Source of the DNA: Hydractinia symbiolongicarpus
Taxonomy: Eukaryota; Cnidaria; Hydrozoa; Anthoathecata; Hydractiniidae
NCBI RefSeq assembly: GCF_029227915.1
Contig: NC_079881.1
Location: 8,990,001 to 9,054,000 of the forward strand
DNA: 64,000 nucleotides
Reading direction: 5' to 3'
In this document: piece after piece, positions 15,601 to 24,139 of the stretch
Layout of the letters: each line of letters opens with the position of its first letter
Position numbering within the stretch: the stretch's first letter is position 1
Notes under the pieces: generated by a model
The model's input: the letters and a program-made list of their open reading frames with translations, nothing else
Told to the model about the DNA's origin: nothing
The model's database searches: none
Made by a program: the position numbers and the translations under genes

Positions 15601-18600
15601 TTTAATAAACTTTATGCTAAAAAACCAAAAGAAAGTGCGTTCAGTTTGTGGAATCGATTGATTGGTGTTTGTAAAGGAATTTTTTTAACCTTATTTCTAT
15701 TCCTTTATTTCTCTTAAACTGGCAGTAAAAAGAAGTTTTTCACATAATCCAGGCCTCACTATGGATGCATATGCCATAATTTGTTTTGCTGTGCTATAAT
15801 TCACACACCAAAAACATCCGTAAATTATTTTAAGGGTGCATTCATCGCATAGCAGAAAAACTAAAAATATCAAGTATATTTCAGATAAACGATTCTAGCT
15901 CGTAGTTCTAAAAATAATATTATTCAATGTTAGCAAACAAAAAGAGTCTGAACCTATCCATTAATCAAAAATATTTTTAACACATGTATTATATCTACCA
16001 TATATATTGATATTTTTGACAAATCTCTGGGACTGTGTATATATCTAAAAGACCACAAATTTTATTCAGAAAATTTTTTTGCTAAAATTTTAACGTCTAT
16101 AGAATAAATTGACAAATATAAAAATAATAGTTTAGTTTTAAGATTGTTTTATACAGCCCATTTCTTTCTATGGAAAAATTATTAAATCGATCCCGAGTTG
16201 CAGATCCTGTGTTATTGAGTTGTCAGCAAAAAAATAAGAGGCATGGGACGAGCAAGCAAGTGTCACGATGGCAAAAAAATTTATGTTAATCAATTAACCT
16301 TTATAATATCTGTGCATTGATAAAGTTTGAATGCACACTTCTTAACAGTTCTAAATTTACTGATGAAAGAAAATATCCAAATTTGCTATTACTGAAATGT
16401 GACATTATAATTCATGCAGCATAATTAAATTTGAAATTATTTAAATGTGAATATCTTGAGAACGAAAAGAGCTTTTTAAAAAATTTAGAAAGACTTGTTG
16501 GCTAACTTTTTAAGGTCTATAATATAAGTCCAACATCATTTAAACTATTATCTAATGAAGAGGATAACTTCTTTGAATAATATAAATATTATCATGTCAT
16601 GAACAGGCGAGTTTATTCTAGACTACGTTTCGACAGCTACAGCTGTCATCGATGGGCAATGATCGTAATCATCTTTGGCTATTTATTATTTGAAGAGATA
16701 ATTAGAGGATCGAAATTAACCAATCAGATCACAGCAATTAAAGTAATTAAATTTTTCACGGACCCAGATAGAAGCAATAAATTGATTAAAATCTTTCTTT
16801 TTTCTAAAAGTTCGCTTCTAAAGTGAACATTGAGGAAAAAACGTGCAAAAAATGGTTCCGGACAAATGTAACGAAAAGCGAATTTTTAGAAAAAGAAACG
16901 TAACATAAAGCGAACTTTTAGAAAAAGGAAAGTTTTTAATCAATTTATTGCTTCTATCTGGTTCCGTGAAAAAGTTAATTACTTTAATTGCTGTTATCTG
17001 ATTGGTTAATTTCGATCCTCTAATTATCTCTTCAAATAATAAATAGCCAAAGATGATTACGATCATTGCCCATCGATGACAGCTGTAGCTGTCGAAACGT
17101 AGTCTAGAATAAACTTGCTTGTTCATGACATGATAATATTTATATTATTCAATGACGATGACTGAACAGATAAGTGGTTATATTTTTAAAAAGATATATA
17201 ACTTCTGATTAACATTATTCATTTAAATTTGTAACGATATTTTGCCTGTCTCGTAATTGCTAAAGCCAAAAGGGCTTAACAGAAAAATTGTTAACATTCA
17301 AAAAGGTCTAACAATAAATGAACAAATGAACATATTTATACTGCGGCAGAATAACACCATACTTATTTTTTTGGTACCTGCTAATATGTACTTTTATGTT
17401 TATTTTATAATCTTTAAAATGGAAGTGGCCTTTTTTTGGCGAAATTGTTTTTTTTTGAACGTCGAACTGGGCCAAAAGCCCACCTGAGCATAGGCCACCA
17501 ACAAAAATACGTTGTGTTCGCGTCCTGAAGACCCCGCAAAAATATTATATTTCCTGGGATTTTCAGATCGGAGCAAGCAAATTCATTCCCAGGGCCAAGA
17601 CAGTATAGCGCCACTCGACATCGTTTGTAGACCATTTTTCGCGGCCCTGTGCACTGTCAGTAGCCACAGGAGTGCCCAAAGGAATTAATTTTTACCGAAA
17701 TTAATTTTTGCAAGTTTTTGTCAATTGTGCATAAATTAGTTCTGGCAAAAAAAAAAAATATTTTTGAACAATATCTCGCGAAATTTTTTCCCGGTTTTTT
17801 TCCGACTTACCAACTCGGGTTTTTATTACCAAAAGGGAGTCGGTCAGAGGACGCGAACACAACATATTTTTGATGACGGCCATATTTGCTGTTTTATGGC
17901 GAATGTAGCTAGGCATTCTCAAAGGACAATCTGAAAAAGAATTAAGTTTTATTATATGTCAAGAGTCAGAAAACTTGTTTAACAAAAACAAGATAGAATC
18001 CACAACAACTGATGCAGTTCTGGCAGGAAAATAGCTTATGTGAATGATTGTTACCCTTGTGTGAAGAAGTCATGAAATATGTTAGGTAGAGAGTTGCGAC
18101 GTTGGTCAAAAGCCAGGAGACAATTAACCAGAGAAATATAATCATTCAACTTTCGTACACCAGCTTGCTTATAAAGAGGGTTGTATTTATCTCTGTTAGT
18201 TTTATAATGCAAGATACGCAGGACCTTATTCTGCAGAGCAATTATTTTAGCATGGTGTTAATTTGGTCCCAGATCTGGTATCCATAAGTTATATGTGAAT
18301 TATATAGGGTATAGTAGATACTTATGAGAGTTGGGTATTGTACATAGTGTCTCACGTTTGCAAGAATGCCTGAGGCTCTATTCAATTCACTTAGCAGTAT
18401 ATTTGTATTTTTATCCCATGACAGGTGTTTGTCCAATGAGTAACCAAGATAATATAGACAGTATGCTAGTGTATTTGAATTTAGTTCCTGACTGACATAA
18501 TTTTATACAAATTCTTTAGTAGATAATAGTAGTTGGATAGCAATATCCAATCCAGTGCAGTAGCATAATACGTATATAGCTAGCTATACTTACTGTAAAA

Positions 18601-18806
18601 CTTTCTTTCTGCAAGACTGAAACAGGAAGGATTTCATTATCTTCAAATTTAGAATAATCGCTATCATCATATATTTTCCTACGAGCTCTATCATCTATTT
18701 GATACTGGTATCTTGTCGAAAAATGATACATTGTAAGTATCTGCACTAAAACAATGAGCAGTGCTATTGACAATATAGTCTGCGTTATTCCAAACCTTAG
18801 CGCCAT
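301..18806 (-). CDS. XYLT: Peptide O-xylosyltransferase (XYLT1/2 family), C-terminus beyond window
   Basis: Golgi type II membrane enzyme that transfers xylose from UDP-xylose to serines of proteoglycan core proteins, the first step of glycosaminoglycan chain assembly (family knowledge, GT14). Exons read on the minus strand: 18594-18806, 14764-15126, 12861-13063, 12585-12665, 10650-10866, 1263-1439, 609-1058, 301-454; all have AG/GT borders and joined phases stay open for 619 codons. Exon 1 gives the start Met, a short cytoplasmic tail and a signal anchor (about residues 9-25). Later exons carry family hallmarks: [64 protein letters not shown]. The stem is short compared with vertebrate XYLT1. 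The last exon seen reaches [11 protein letters not shown] of the C-terminal domain; roughly 200 further residues should lie before base 1. Its donor (GTTGGT) is weak, so that boundary is less sure. XYLT1 and XYLT2 cannot be told apart here. Confidence 0.95.
515..604. repeat. (GAAT)n microsatellite
   Basis: About 20 tetranucleotide units of GAAT and GAAC with single changes, in the XYLT intron between exons 7 and 8. Confidence 0.9.
1560..6200. repeat. Higher-order tandem satellite in XYLT intron 5
   Basis: A monomer of about 150-167 bases, marked by GTAAGAGTGGTGCATGAAC and the segment ATCATCAGTAACAACTTGTG, recurs about 20 times. Groups of monomers are joined to a roughly 600-base non-monomer block beginning near AAGACTCGATCTTGTG at 2101, 3457 and 5131. 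The intervals of 1356 and 1674 bases differ by 318, about two monomers. The three higher-order copies look nearly identical, which implies recent unequal exchange. No coding potential; the short open frames inside are by-products. Confidence 0.92.
1741..1825. repeat. 75-bp interspersed hairpin block, copy 1
   Basis: Block starting CCCTCATATTTGCAGAATAT, running through TTCATAAAATGGTGTGAA and ending TCACTGGACC. Further copies begin near 2309, 3669 and 5339 (inside the satellite) and near 6302, 7337 and 7627 (outside it). Most copies begin GGTCC or GTCC and end GGACC, and the arms are partly complementary, so it can fold. Confidence 0.8.
6302..6375. repeat. 75-bp interspersed hairpin block, copy 5
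   Basis: Same block as at 1741 but beyond the end of the monomer array. It begins GGTCCTCATATTTGCAG and ends with a diverged GGACTAC. Confidence 0.75.
6619..6649. repeat. Poly(A) tract
   Basis: An uninterrupted run of about 30 A. It could be the tail of a retroposed copy, but I see no recognisable element before it. Confidence 0.85.
7335..7407. repeat. 75-bp interspersed hairpin block, copy 6
   Basis: Same block, about 1 kb from the previous copy, in non-repetitive sequence. It begins GGTCCTCATATTTGCAG and ends ATCACAGGACC. Confidence 0.78.
7625..7696. repeat. 75-bp interspersed hairpin block, copy 7
   Basis: Same block, ending ATCACTGGACC. The unique sequence on either side shows that the block has spread or survived independently of the satellite monomers. 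Confidence 0.78.
8425..9930. mobile_element. Non-autonomous DNA transposon with CAGCGCTT termini
   Basis: The left end CAGCGCTTAAAATAA is matched exactly by its reverse complement at the right end, about 1.5 kb away. Both subterminal zones (about 100 bases) carry several copies of CCGGTCA or GACCG, likely transposase-binding repeats, and end in a GATTCCTTGC motif in inverted order. No transposase is readable inside. No clear target duplication is seen. A CAG terminus is compatible with hAT or other cut-and-paste families, but the class is not settled. Confidence 0.8.
11439..12325. mobile_element. Terminal-inverted-repeat element carrying a 60-bp minisatellite
   Basis: The ends read GGGATCGTCTCAAAATG and CATTTTGAGACTATCCC, inverted copies with one mismatch. 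Inside are many TACGAAG motifs and, at about 11815-12010, a degenerate tandem repeat built on CTACGATCCCGTTTTCATGA and a following ACGGCGATCTTTT. The same tandem unit recurs at 58555-58860 in the EXOC7 gene. No protein frame. Confidence 0.65.
13577..14155. repeat. Three scattered copies of a GGAGGNTGTTACAACA motif
   Basis: Related segments near 13577 (GGAGGTTGTTACAACAA), 14015 (GGAGGGTGTAACGACAA) and 14135 (GGAGGGTGTTACAACAA) in XYLT intron 2. They are too short to assign to an element. Confidence 0.4.
14595..14666. mobile_element. Small palindromic MITE
   Basis: AGGGTTAGTTTCCACTGCTA at one end and an inverted relative (TAGCAGTAGAAACCACCCT) at the other, with GTACACTAGTAC near the centre. 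About 72 bases, almost wholly self-complementary. Confidence 0.6.
16573..17152. mobile_element. Foldback (long-TIR) element in XYLT intron 1
   Basis: Two inverted arms of about 245 bases (16573-16817 and 16908-17152) are nearly identical and enclose a loop of about 90 bases that holds a further relative of the arm tip (GCGAATTTTTAGAAAAAG). Outer ends start TTGAATAATATAAATATTAT. The arms include CGACAGCTACAGCTGTC, itself a palindrome. Mirror-image open frames in the arms are by-products. No transposase. Confidence 0.88.
18090..18440 (-). pseudogene. Non-LTR retrotransposon reverse-transcriptase relic
   Basis: On the minus strand, [20 protein letters not shown] followed by a stretch ending [19 protein letters not shown] matches the end of a LINE reverse transcriptase, where the palm gives way to the thumb. 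After a frame break near 18240, downstream text ([19 protein letters not shown]) continues the same domain in another frame. It is a truncated, frameshifted relic in XYLT intron 1. Jockey- or CR1-like ancestry is a guess. Confidence 0.75.
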
Positions 18807-20236
18807 TTTGAAAATCTTTGCGAAGCGGACTGGTATCTAGCATATTTTTAGCAACGTGTATTGTTCAATCAGAATTTAAAAGCAACCGTTTCCAAGCCAG
18901 TCCGAAATAAATTTACCACGTGCGCGGCGGGTACGACAATCACCAGCACCACCATAGTGTATATTTTATCACACACAAGGGGCGAATTAGTGTGCGCTTA
19001 GAAGATGCTGTTAGAGAAACTTGAAATAATTAAGACATTCCAAACTTCCGAAACATTATTGCATTCACCGAACGAACGACAAAAAATAATGGTATAAAAT
19101 ATAGCCGGCAAAATTTTTTAGTCAGTACATCCTACGGCTATCTATAAAGCGAGAGGCGGGTCAACAATGCGTAGTCCAATTTTGTTTCAATTTCTTGCGC
19201 AACCACCATTTCTGTAAATTGTGGTCCAAGACTATTGCGACGGCGCTTTCTAAAAATAGTGGTCGAAAATCGCGAGCCCTGTTTTTAGAAAGCGGCATTC
19301 AAAAACGGCGGTACTTCTTACACAATTTAGGCGTCAGAATAATTTTTTGGCTACGTGTTCTAGAAAGCAACGCCAAGATGAGATGAGATAAACAAGTGCA
19401 TCCTAACTTTGAAAGTCTGTGCGAAAATGGGAGATTAGAATCTCTTAGCAACAAGACATAAGGGAATCTTTCAATCAATGTATTTCTTATTTTTTGTTTG
19501 ACAGTTTTAAAGATAAAGAAGCATGAAAGCTGGATATGCTTTTTGATGACTTATACCTCTAAGCTTTGTTAGCCCAAAATCTCACTTTAAAACAAATTTT
19601 GTAGTCCCTTGCGAAATGGAGATAGAGAGATTCCACTGTATTATAAACGGTAGCACATATCAAATACAAAATTAATCACTATTTAACATATAAATTTTGG
19701 CAGTCACTTTTTGCCGACTGATTAAAGTTTTTTTTCCAAACCGAACTCAAAAATCAAACAGATAGTTATAAATTTTACTGACTTTTTTATATAAAGGTCA
19801 AGTTGAACTCATTTCAATTCGAACTCCTACAAATAGCATAATTACTGTCGCAAAATAAAGATGGGGCAATTGGCTGAAACAGATTAGCTTCGTGCTGTTG
19901 GAAGTCGCGAAGAAATAAAAGATTTTTATTAAGAGTTTAACCTGAAATAGAATTCTGTGCTATTGTTAAAAACAGATGATTCTTACAAAACATACCTAGT
20001 ACCCTTACAGCTTGTTACACGTTTGAAAGAATATTTTTTTTTATTTAGCATAATTTGACCAACTGGACTCTTAAAATTGTAAAATTTAATCCGCATATAG
20101 TTTGAGGTCCCTAAATGATTAGAATTACACTGAGCGAAGAATAGTAATATAAATGTTGCTTAAACAAGAAAAAAGACAACACAATGTTTATCATAAAAGT
20201 TGATATTCTGAAATCATATTCACATAAGCTTAAAAG
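18807..20236. other. Intergenic, XYLT to RPS2
   Basis: Contains the XYLT upstream region (a CACGTG near 18917) and the RPS2 3-prime flank. No gene or well-defined repeat seen. Confidence 0.6.
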
Positions 20237-22151
20237 TTAAGCCGTGACAGCTGCCGGTGCTGGTTTGCCACCTGGAGCATGGTTCTTAGCCAAGTAATCA
20301 GTATATTCTTGATATGGTGTCTTGGAGAATTGAGTTTCGGCCCACATGTCTGGAGTCAAGTAAGAATATGTACGAGCAATAGCAAGATATGTTGCCATAG
20401 CTAAAAAAAATAATAAAGTTCAAATACACTAATTTTAATTTTTGTGAGGGATAAAAAGCGTGGTGCCTAACTTACCAAAGTTACCAACAGTAGCTGTGGT
20501 ACCACACGAGCAAGTGTAACAATCCTGAATACCAGCCATCTGGAGTAATTTTTTGGATACACCAGCAGCAACAATGCCAGTTCCACGAGGAGCTGGAATA
20601 AGACGCACTGTAACGGATCCACATTTCCCAGTCACCTGAATTCACAAGAGTAATAAAATATAGAATTTACAATGCAAAACTTATCAATGCCAGTAGCTCA
20701 AAACGTTTGGGTGACTGGGCATTGATAAGAGTAAGGGCTGCCACGGTTTCACAGTCAAATTTTCTTAAATTTGGCCAGCCCTATGGGTGAGAATTTAACC
20801 TATTGAAAGACAGTAAATTTTTATGAGAAAAACGGGATTTAAGAACATTTTCCCAATGAAATGTAGAATATTTGAGGGATTTAAAGGCAATCCTACGGGT
20901 GATGAACAAACTAAGACAAAACGTAGTACAAAAGAATTTGAAATGTAGCAACCCGATAATGGCAATAAAAAATTCTTGTGACACAACAAGTGCTTGTGCA
21001 GTTTCAATTTTGCCAAAACTGGTGTTACTTTTAGAGTTGTTACAAATATTCAGAAGTCTGGAACTCATTTGTATTTTGATTTTAATGTACAATATATTAT
21101 TTTTCTGTTAAAATTAGGAAATTAGTTGCACAATAATTTAACCACTAGTGATTCTAAAGTGTTTTAATTTATTTGATGATGATGATGATGACTGAAAACA
21201 CTTTCTTTTCTATGGTACGATTTCATCTGCTCTTCTATGCAAGAAAAATCACTTTTAAGCATGCGAGATCACACTTTAAAATTCTTAAAAAACAACACTT
21301 TAGATTGATTAGATGATGGCTGCTGTCCAGCAGATTTTAGCTAATTAACAGAAAATTTTTGTTTCAGCTGAGTTGTTAGTTCCTGCATATTCCACCTGAA
21401 GTTCTTATTTTTACTTATGTACTATTGTGCACAAAAAATCATGTCACAAAGAACTAAAAAATTAGTTTTAATAATGAATGTGAGCTTCCGTGGAGCCTGT
21501 AAAAACTACAAATACTGTTTTTCAGGATTTGAAGAAGCGTTCGGGTATTATAGGCCTTACAGTATAACGTTTCCTGAAAAGGGAAACATCATCATGAAAC
21601 CTGTCCATGTGTAATGCCAATACAATTATTAAGACAAATAAAACAAGACTCACCTTGCATGGCACTGTGTGCACATCACCAATTTTGTTACCCCAATATC
21701 CTCTTCTGACAGGGATAATTGACAGCTTAGCTTGGATTATGGCACCTCTAATTGCAGTGGCAACTTCTTTAGAGCACTTAACACCAAGTCCAACATGTCC
21801 ATTTTGGTCACCAATTGCAACAAAAGCCTTGAAACGAGTACGTTGACCAGCTCTGGTTTGTTTTTGGACAGGCATGATTTTTAAGACCTCGTCCTTCAAT
21901 ACACTTGGGGGAAGGAAATAATCAATTATTTCAAACTCTTTGATTGGTAATGAATACAAGTATATCTGCTCCAATGTCTTGATTTTGCCATCCTTGACAA
22001 GACGACCAAGTTTGGTGACTGGTGTCCATACTTTTTCTTCTGCTTTACCTCTTCCTCGGCCACGACCACGTCCTCTTCCTCGGCCACCCCTGCCTCTACC
22101 AAAACCACCACGACCTCTACCACGTTCACCGGCTGATCCTGCGTCTGCCAT
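20237..22151 (-). CDS. RPS2: Small ribosomal subunit protein uS5 (RPS2)
   Basis: Cytosolic 40S ribosomal protein uS5, near the mRNA entry channel and important for decoding fidelity (family knowledge). Coding exons on the minus strand are 21654-22151, 20476-20635 and 20237-20400, giving 273 residues, close to the usual length for animals. Residues about 9-36 form the Arg-Gly-rich N-terminal tail typical of eukaryotic RPS2. The S5 fold follows, with [39 protein letters not shown] and [15 protein letters not shown] all recognisable. The start Met is preceded by TTTAG then CA, a splice acceptor placed 2 bases upstream, so the 5-prime UTR must come from a spliced upstream exon or a trans-spliced leader. 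Intron 2 (20636-21653) holds a candidate C/D snoRNA and a hairpin, which fits the habit of ribosomal protein introns hosting small RNAs. Confidence 0.98.
20675..20732. other. Hairpin in RPS2 intron
   Basis: CTTATCAATGCC is followed about 28 bases later by GGCATTGATAAG; a neighbouring AGT/ACT extends the stem to about 15 pairs with one bulged base. It lies directly upstream of the acceptor of the second coding intron. It might be a structured intronic RNA, a small MITE or chance. Confidence 0.4.
21515..21602 (-). ncRNA. Candidate C/D box snoRNA in RPS2 intron
   Basis: On the strand of RPS2 transcription the intron has ATGATGA (589-595 of the 21 kb block, that is 21589-21595), a fit to the C box, and CTGA (21522-21525), a fit to the D box, about 70 bases apart. 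The flanks can form only a short stem of about 4 pairs (GTTT with AAAC). Size and host-gene type suit a C/D snoRNA, but I could not match the guide upstream of the D box to rRNA, and such boxes also arise by chance in AT-rich DNA. Confidence 0.3.
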
Positions 22152-22153
22152 TG

Positions 22154-23253
22154 CTAAACCACATGAAATATTTTTTCATTACACAAGTTTGCATATATAT
22201 AATAAAAAGATTTGGAACGTTTGGAAATAATATTATGAAAACACTTTTACCTTTTTAATTATGAAGTATTTATAAGCAAATTTTTGTAATTGTCACGCAG
22301 TAGTTTACACCTACAGAATTGTTTGAAAGTTTCAAAACAGCACAAAAAGATGTTTTATACTGAATAACGACTTTCAAATACTATCTGGCACATAGGAAGA
22401 ACAAGTTGCAATTCAGTGTCAACTAATTGGCAAAATGCCAGTTCATAGAGTGCTAAAGTGCTAAATGAATTAAACAAGAAGCTTGTAGACAAATACTGTC
22501 ACAGAAGTGTTTTCATATAACGTTTGATTAAATGACGAACTGGAAGCATCTTTATGGCTGGATTAAAGCATGTTATATTTCAATGTGTTTTATTTGAAAT
22601 TTGAGAAATTCATTGTGGAGTTTTAAGCTTTTACAGGGCAACAAAGGAAAATATTGTTGATTTTTGTACAAGAGAAACGGTCACATACTGCTCTTAAGCT
22701 AGAAAATTAGCCTTTTAGCCGTTTTCTAAGTGTTGAATGTTTATTTTAATATAAAATTAGAACCAGCCCTACTTTTATGTGGAATCCCTAAAAATACTTG
22801 AGATTTGATAAATTTATAATTTGACTTATTTTCCAGGTACTTAAAACAGGGATTTGTACTGCCCATACTACAAGATCCATGTTTGTGAAATTATAAAGAC
22901 TACAGAAACAAGTCAAGAAAAATCTTTTTTTTCTAAGAATTCAAAACTCCCTTCAACAAAACACTGCAGACTTGAGAGTAATTTTTTAAAAAAAGCCAAA
23001 CAATCGCCAATACACCCAGACTTTTTATATGTTTGCAGCTGATCAATACCCTTGTAAGAATAATACTTTTGAGCAAAATTAATAAGATTTAAAGAAACAT
23101 AACGTGATATTTGAAAACAATAATACAAAATTGGTGAACTTGAATATAAGTCTATGTAGACCATATATAAAAATATAGCTGATATATTATGATTAGTTGG
23201 TGTAGTAATCAAATAAGGGTTAAAATGTGCATCTATCAGATAAATCGTCCAGA
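22154..23253. other. Intergenic, RPS2 to ACBP
   Basis: The RPS2 upstream exon or leader site should lie here. A possible donor, AAAAAG before GTAAAAG, sits near 22249 on the minus strand, with TATAAATA just upstream of it. No other gene seen. Confidence 0.5.
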
Positions 23254-23514
23254 TTAACTATATTTAGATTTAAGTTCCTCAACATGTGTTATGTAATCTG
23301 CTTTTGCAGATTCTTGAGAAGTGCCTTTTCTGGCATCCCACGCATCCCATTTTGCTTTGCCAGTAAAATCGAGCATTCCTGGACGAGCTGTATTACAGTC
23401 GCCTATTGTAGCTTGCTTGTATAAGGAGTATGTTTTCAGCATTTCCTCGTCTGTTGGTCTTTGAGTTAATTTTTTCACTTCCTCGGCAGCAGTGTTAAAT
23501 GCATCATCAGACAT
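23254..23514 (-). CDS. DBI: Acyl-CoA-binding protein (ACBP/DBI)
   Basis: Small cytosolic carrier that binds medium and long-chain acyl-CoA esters and supplies them to lipid synthesis and oxidation (family knowledge). A single open exon encodes 86 residues, the normal size of the family (human DBI is 87). The four-helix ACB signature is complete: [11 protein letters not shown] around residues 31-41, then a [14 protein letters not shown] stretch and [15 protein letters not shown], which include the conserved Tyr and Lys that contact the CoA phosphate. The start is the first ATG and no splice acceptor is apparent directly before it. It has no introns, unlike most genes in this window, so a retrocopy origin is possible, although the frame is intact. 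GET4 starts 625 bases away on the other strand. Confidence 0.96.
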   Translation of the reverse strand: MSDDAFNTAAEEVKKLTQRPTDEEMLKTYSLYKQATIGDCNTARPGMLDFTGKAKWDAWDARKGTSQESAKADYITHVEELKSKYS

Positions 23515-24139
23515 TTTACAAGAATGTTCAGAGCTCCCTACACCCTATGGTAAAAACAAAGCTATCAAATCATTACGTTTTTCCGTCGGTTGTAAGAAGC
23601 TCTGAAGCAAGCCTGTTAGATACAAACTCGTGAAACACATAATTTGATGCTACGTTTTATTCAAAAACAGCACGTCATATAAAATAAAAAAAATATTAAC
23701 GCCTAAAATGAGGAACGTCTTCTACTTTTTTAAAAGGCCTTTGCAATGACTGCGAAGATAAATAATGATTAAAATGCAGTGTTACAACTTACGTGTATTC
23801 AGATGATGTTTCTCTGCGAAAGAACGATTTTCTACAATCTGAAGATTAAGGAGTTTCGCAATGCATGTTCAGAGTTCTGATTGCTTAAAGGTCATACGCT
23901 AAAAAGCAATAAAGCCTGGGGAAGAAATTGGGATTTATTTGATAAAAGAATTATAATGTATTATTTTGGTAATTAATGTCAGAATAGTAATTAACTCCAA
24001 AAGTATAAACACCTACATATCCAGAAAATTATGACTAAACTTACATCGCAAAGTTTAATTAAAAGTTAAAAGTAATAAATATTGAACTTGACCAGGTTAA
24101 CACAAATTGCCAGTGGATGCTAAAAATTATGTAATCAAA
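23515..24139. promoter_or_regulatory. Divergent intergenic region, ACBP and GET4
   Basis: 625 bases between opposing start codons, likely holding both promoters. I see no strong TATA or CCAAT arrangement. Confidence 0.4.

Noticed and set aside
16599-17126. Two similar open frames on opposite strands starting MNRRVYS and MNKQVYS
   Set aside because: They are mirror copies from the two arms of the foldback element, with no domain.
21170-21205. GATGATGATGATGATGACTGA as a plus-strand C/D snoRNA
   Set aside because: C and D boxes touch with no room for a guide, and the strand is opposite to RPS2; it is a short GAT repeat.
21940-22258. Pro/Arg-rich plus-strand open frames
   Set aside because: Antisense shadows of the Gly-Arg-rich tail of RPS2.
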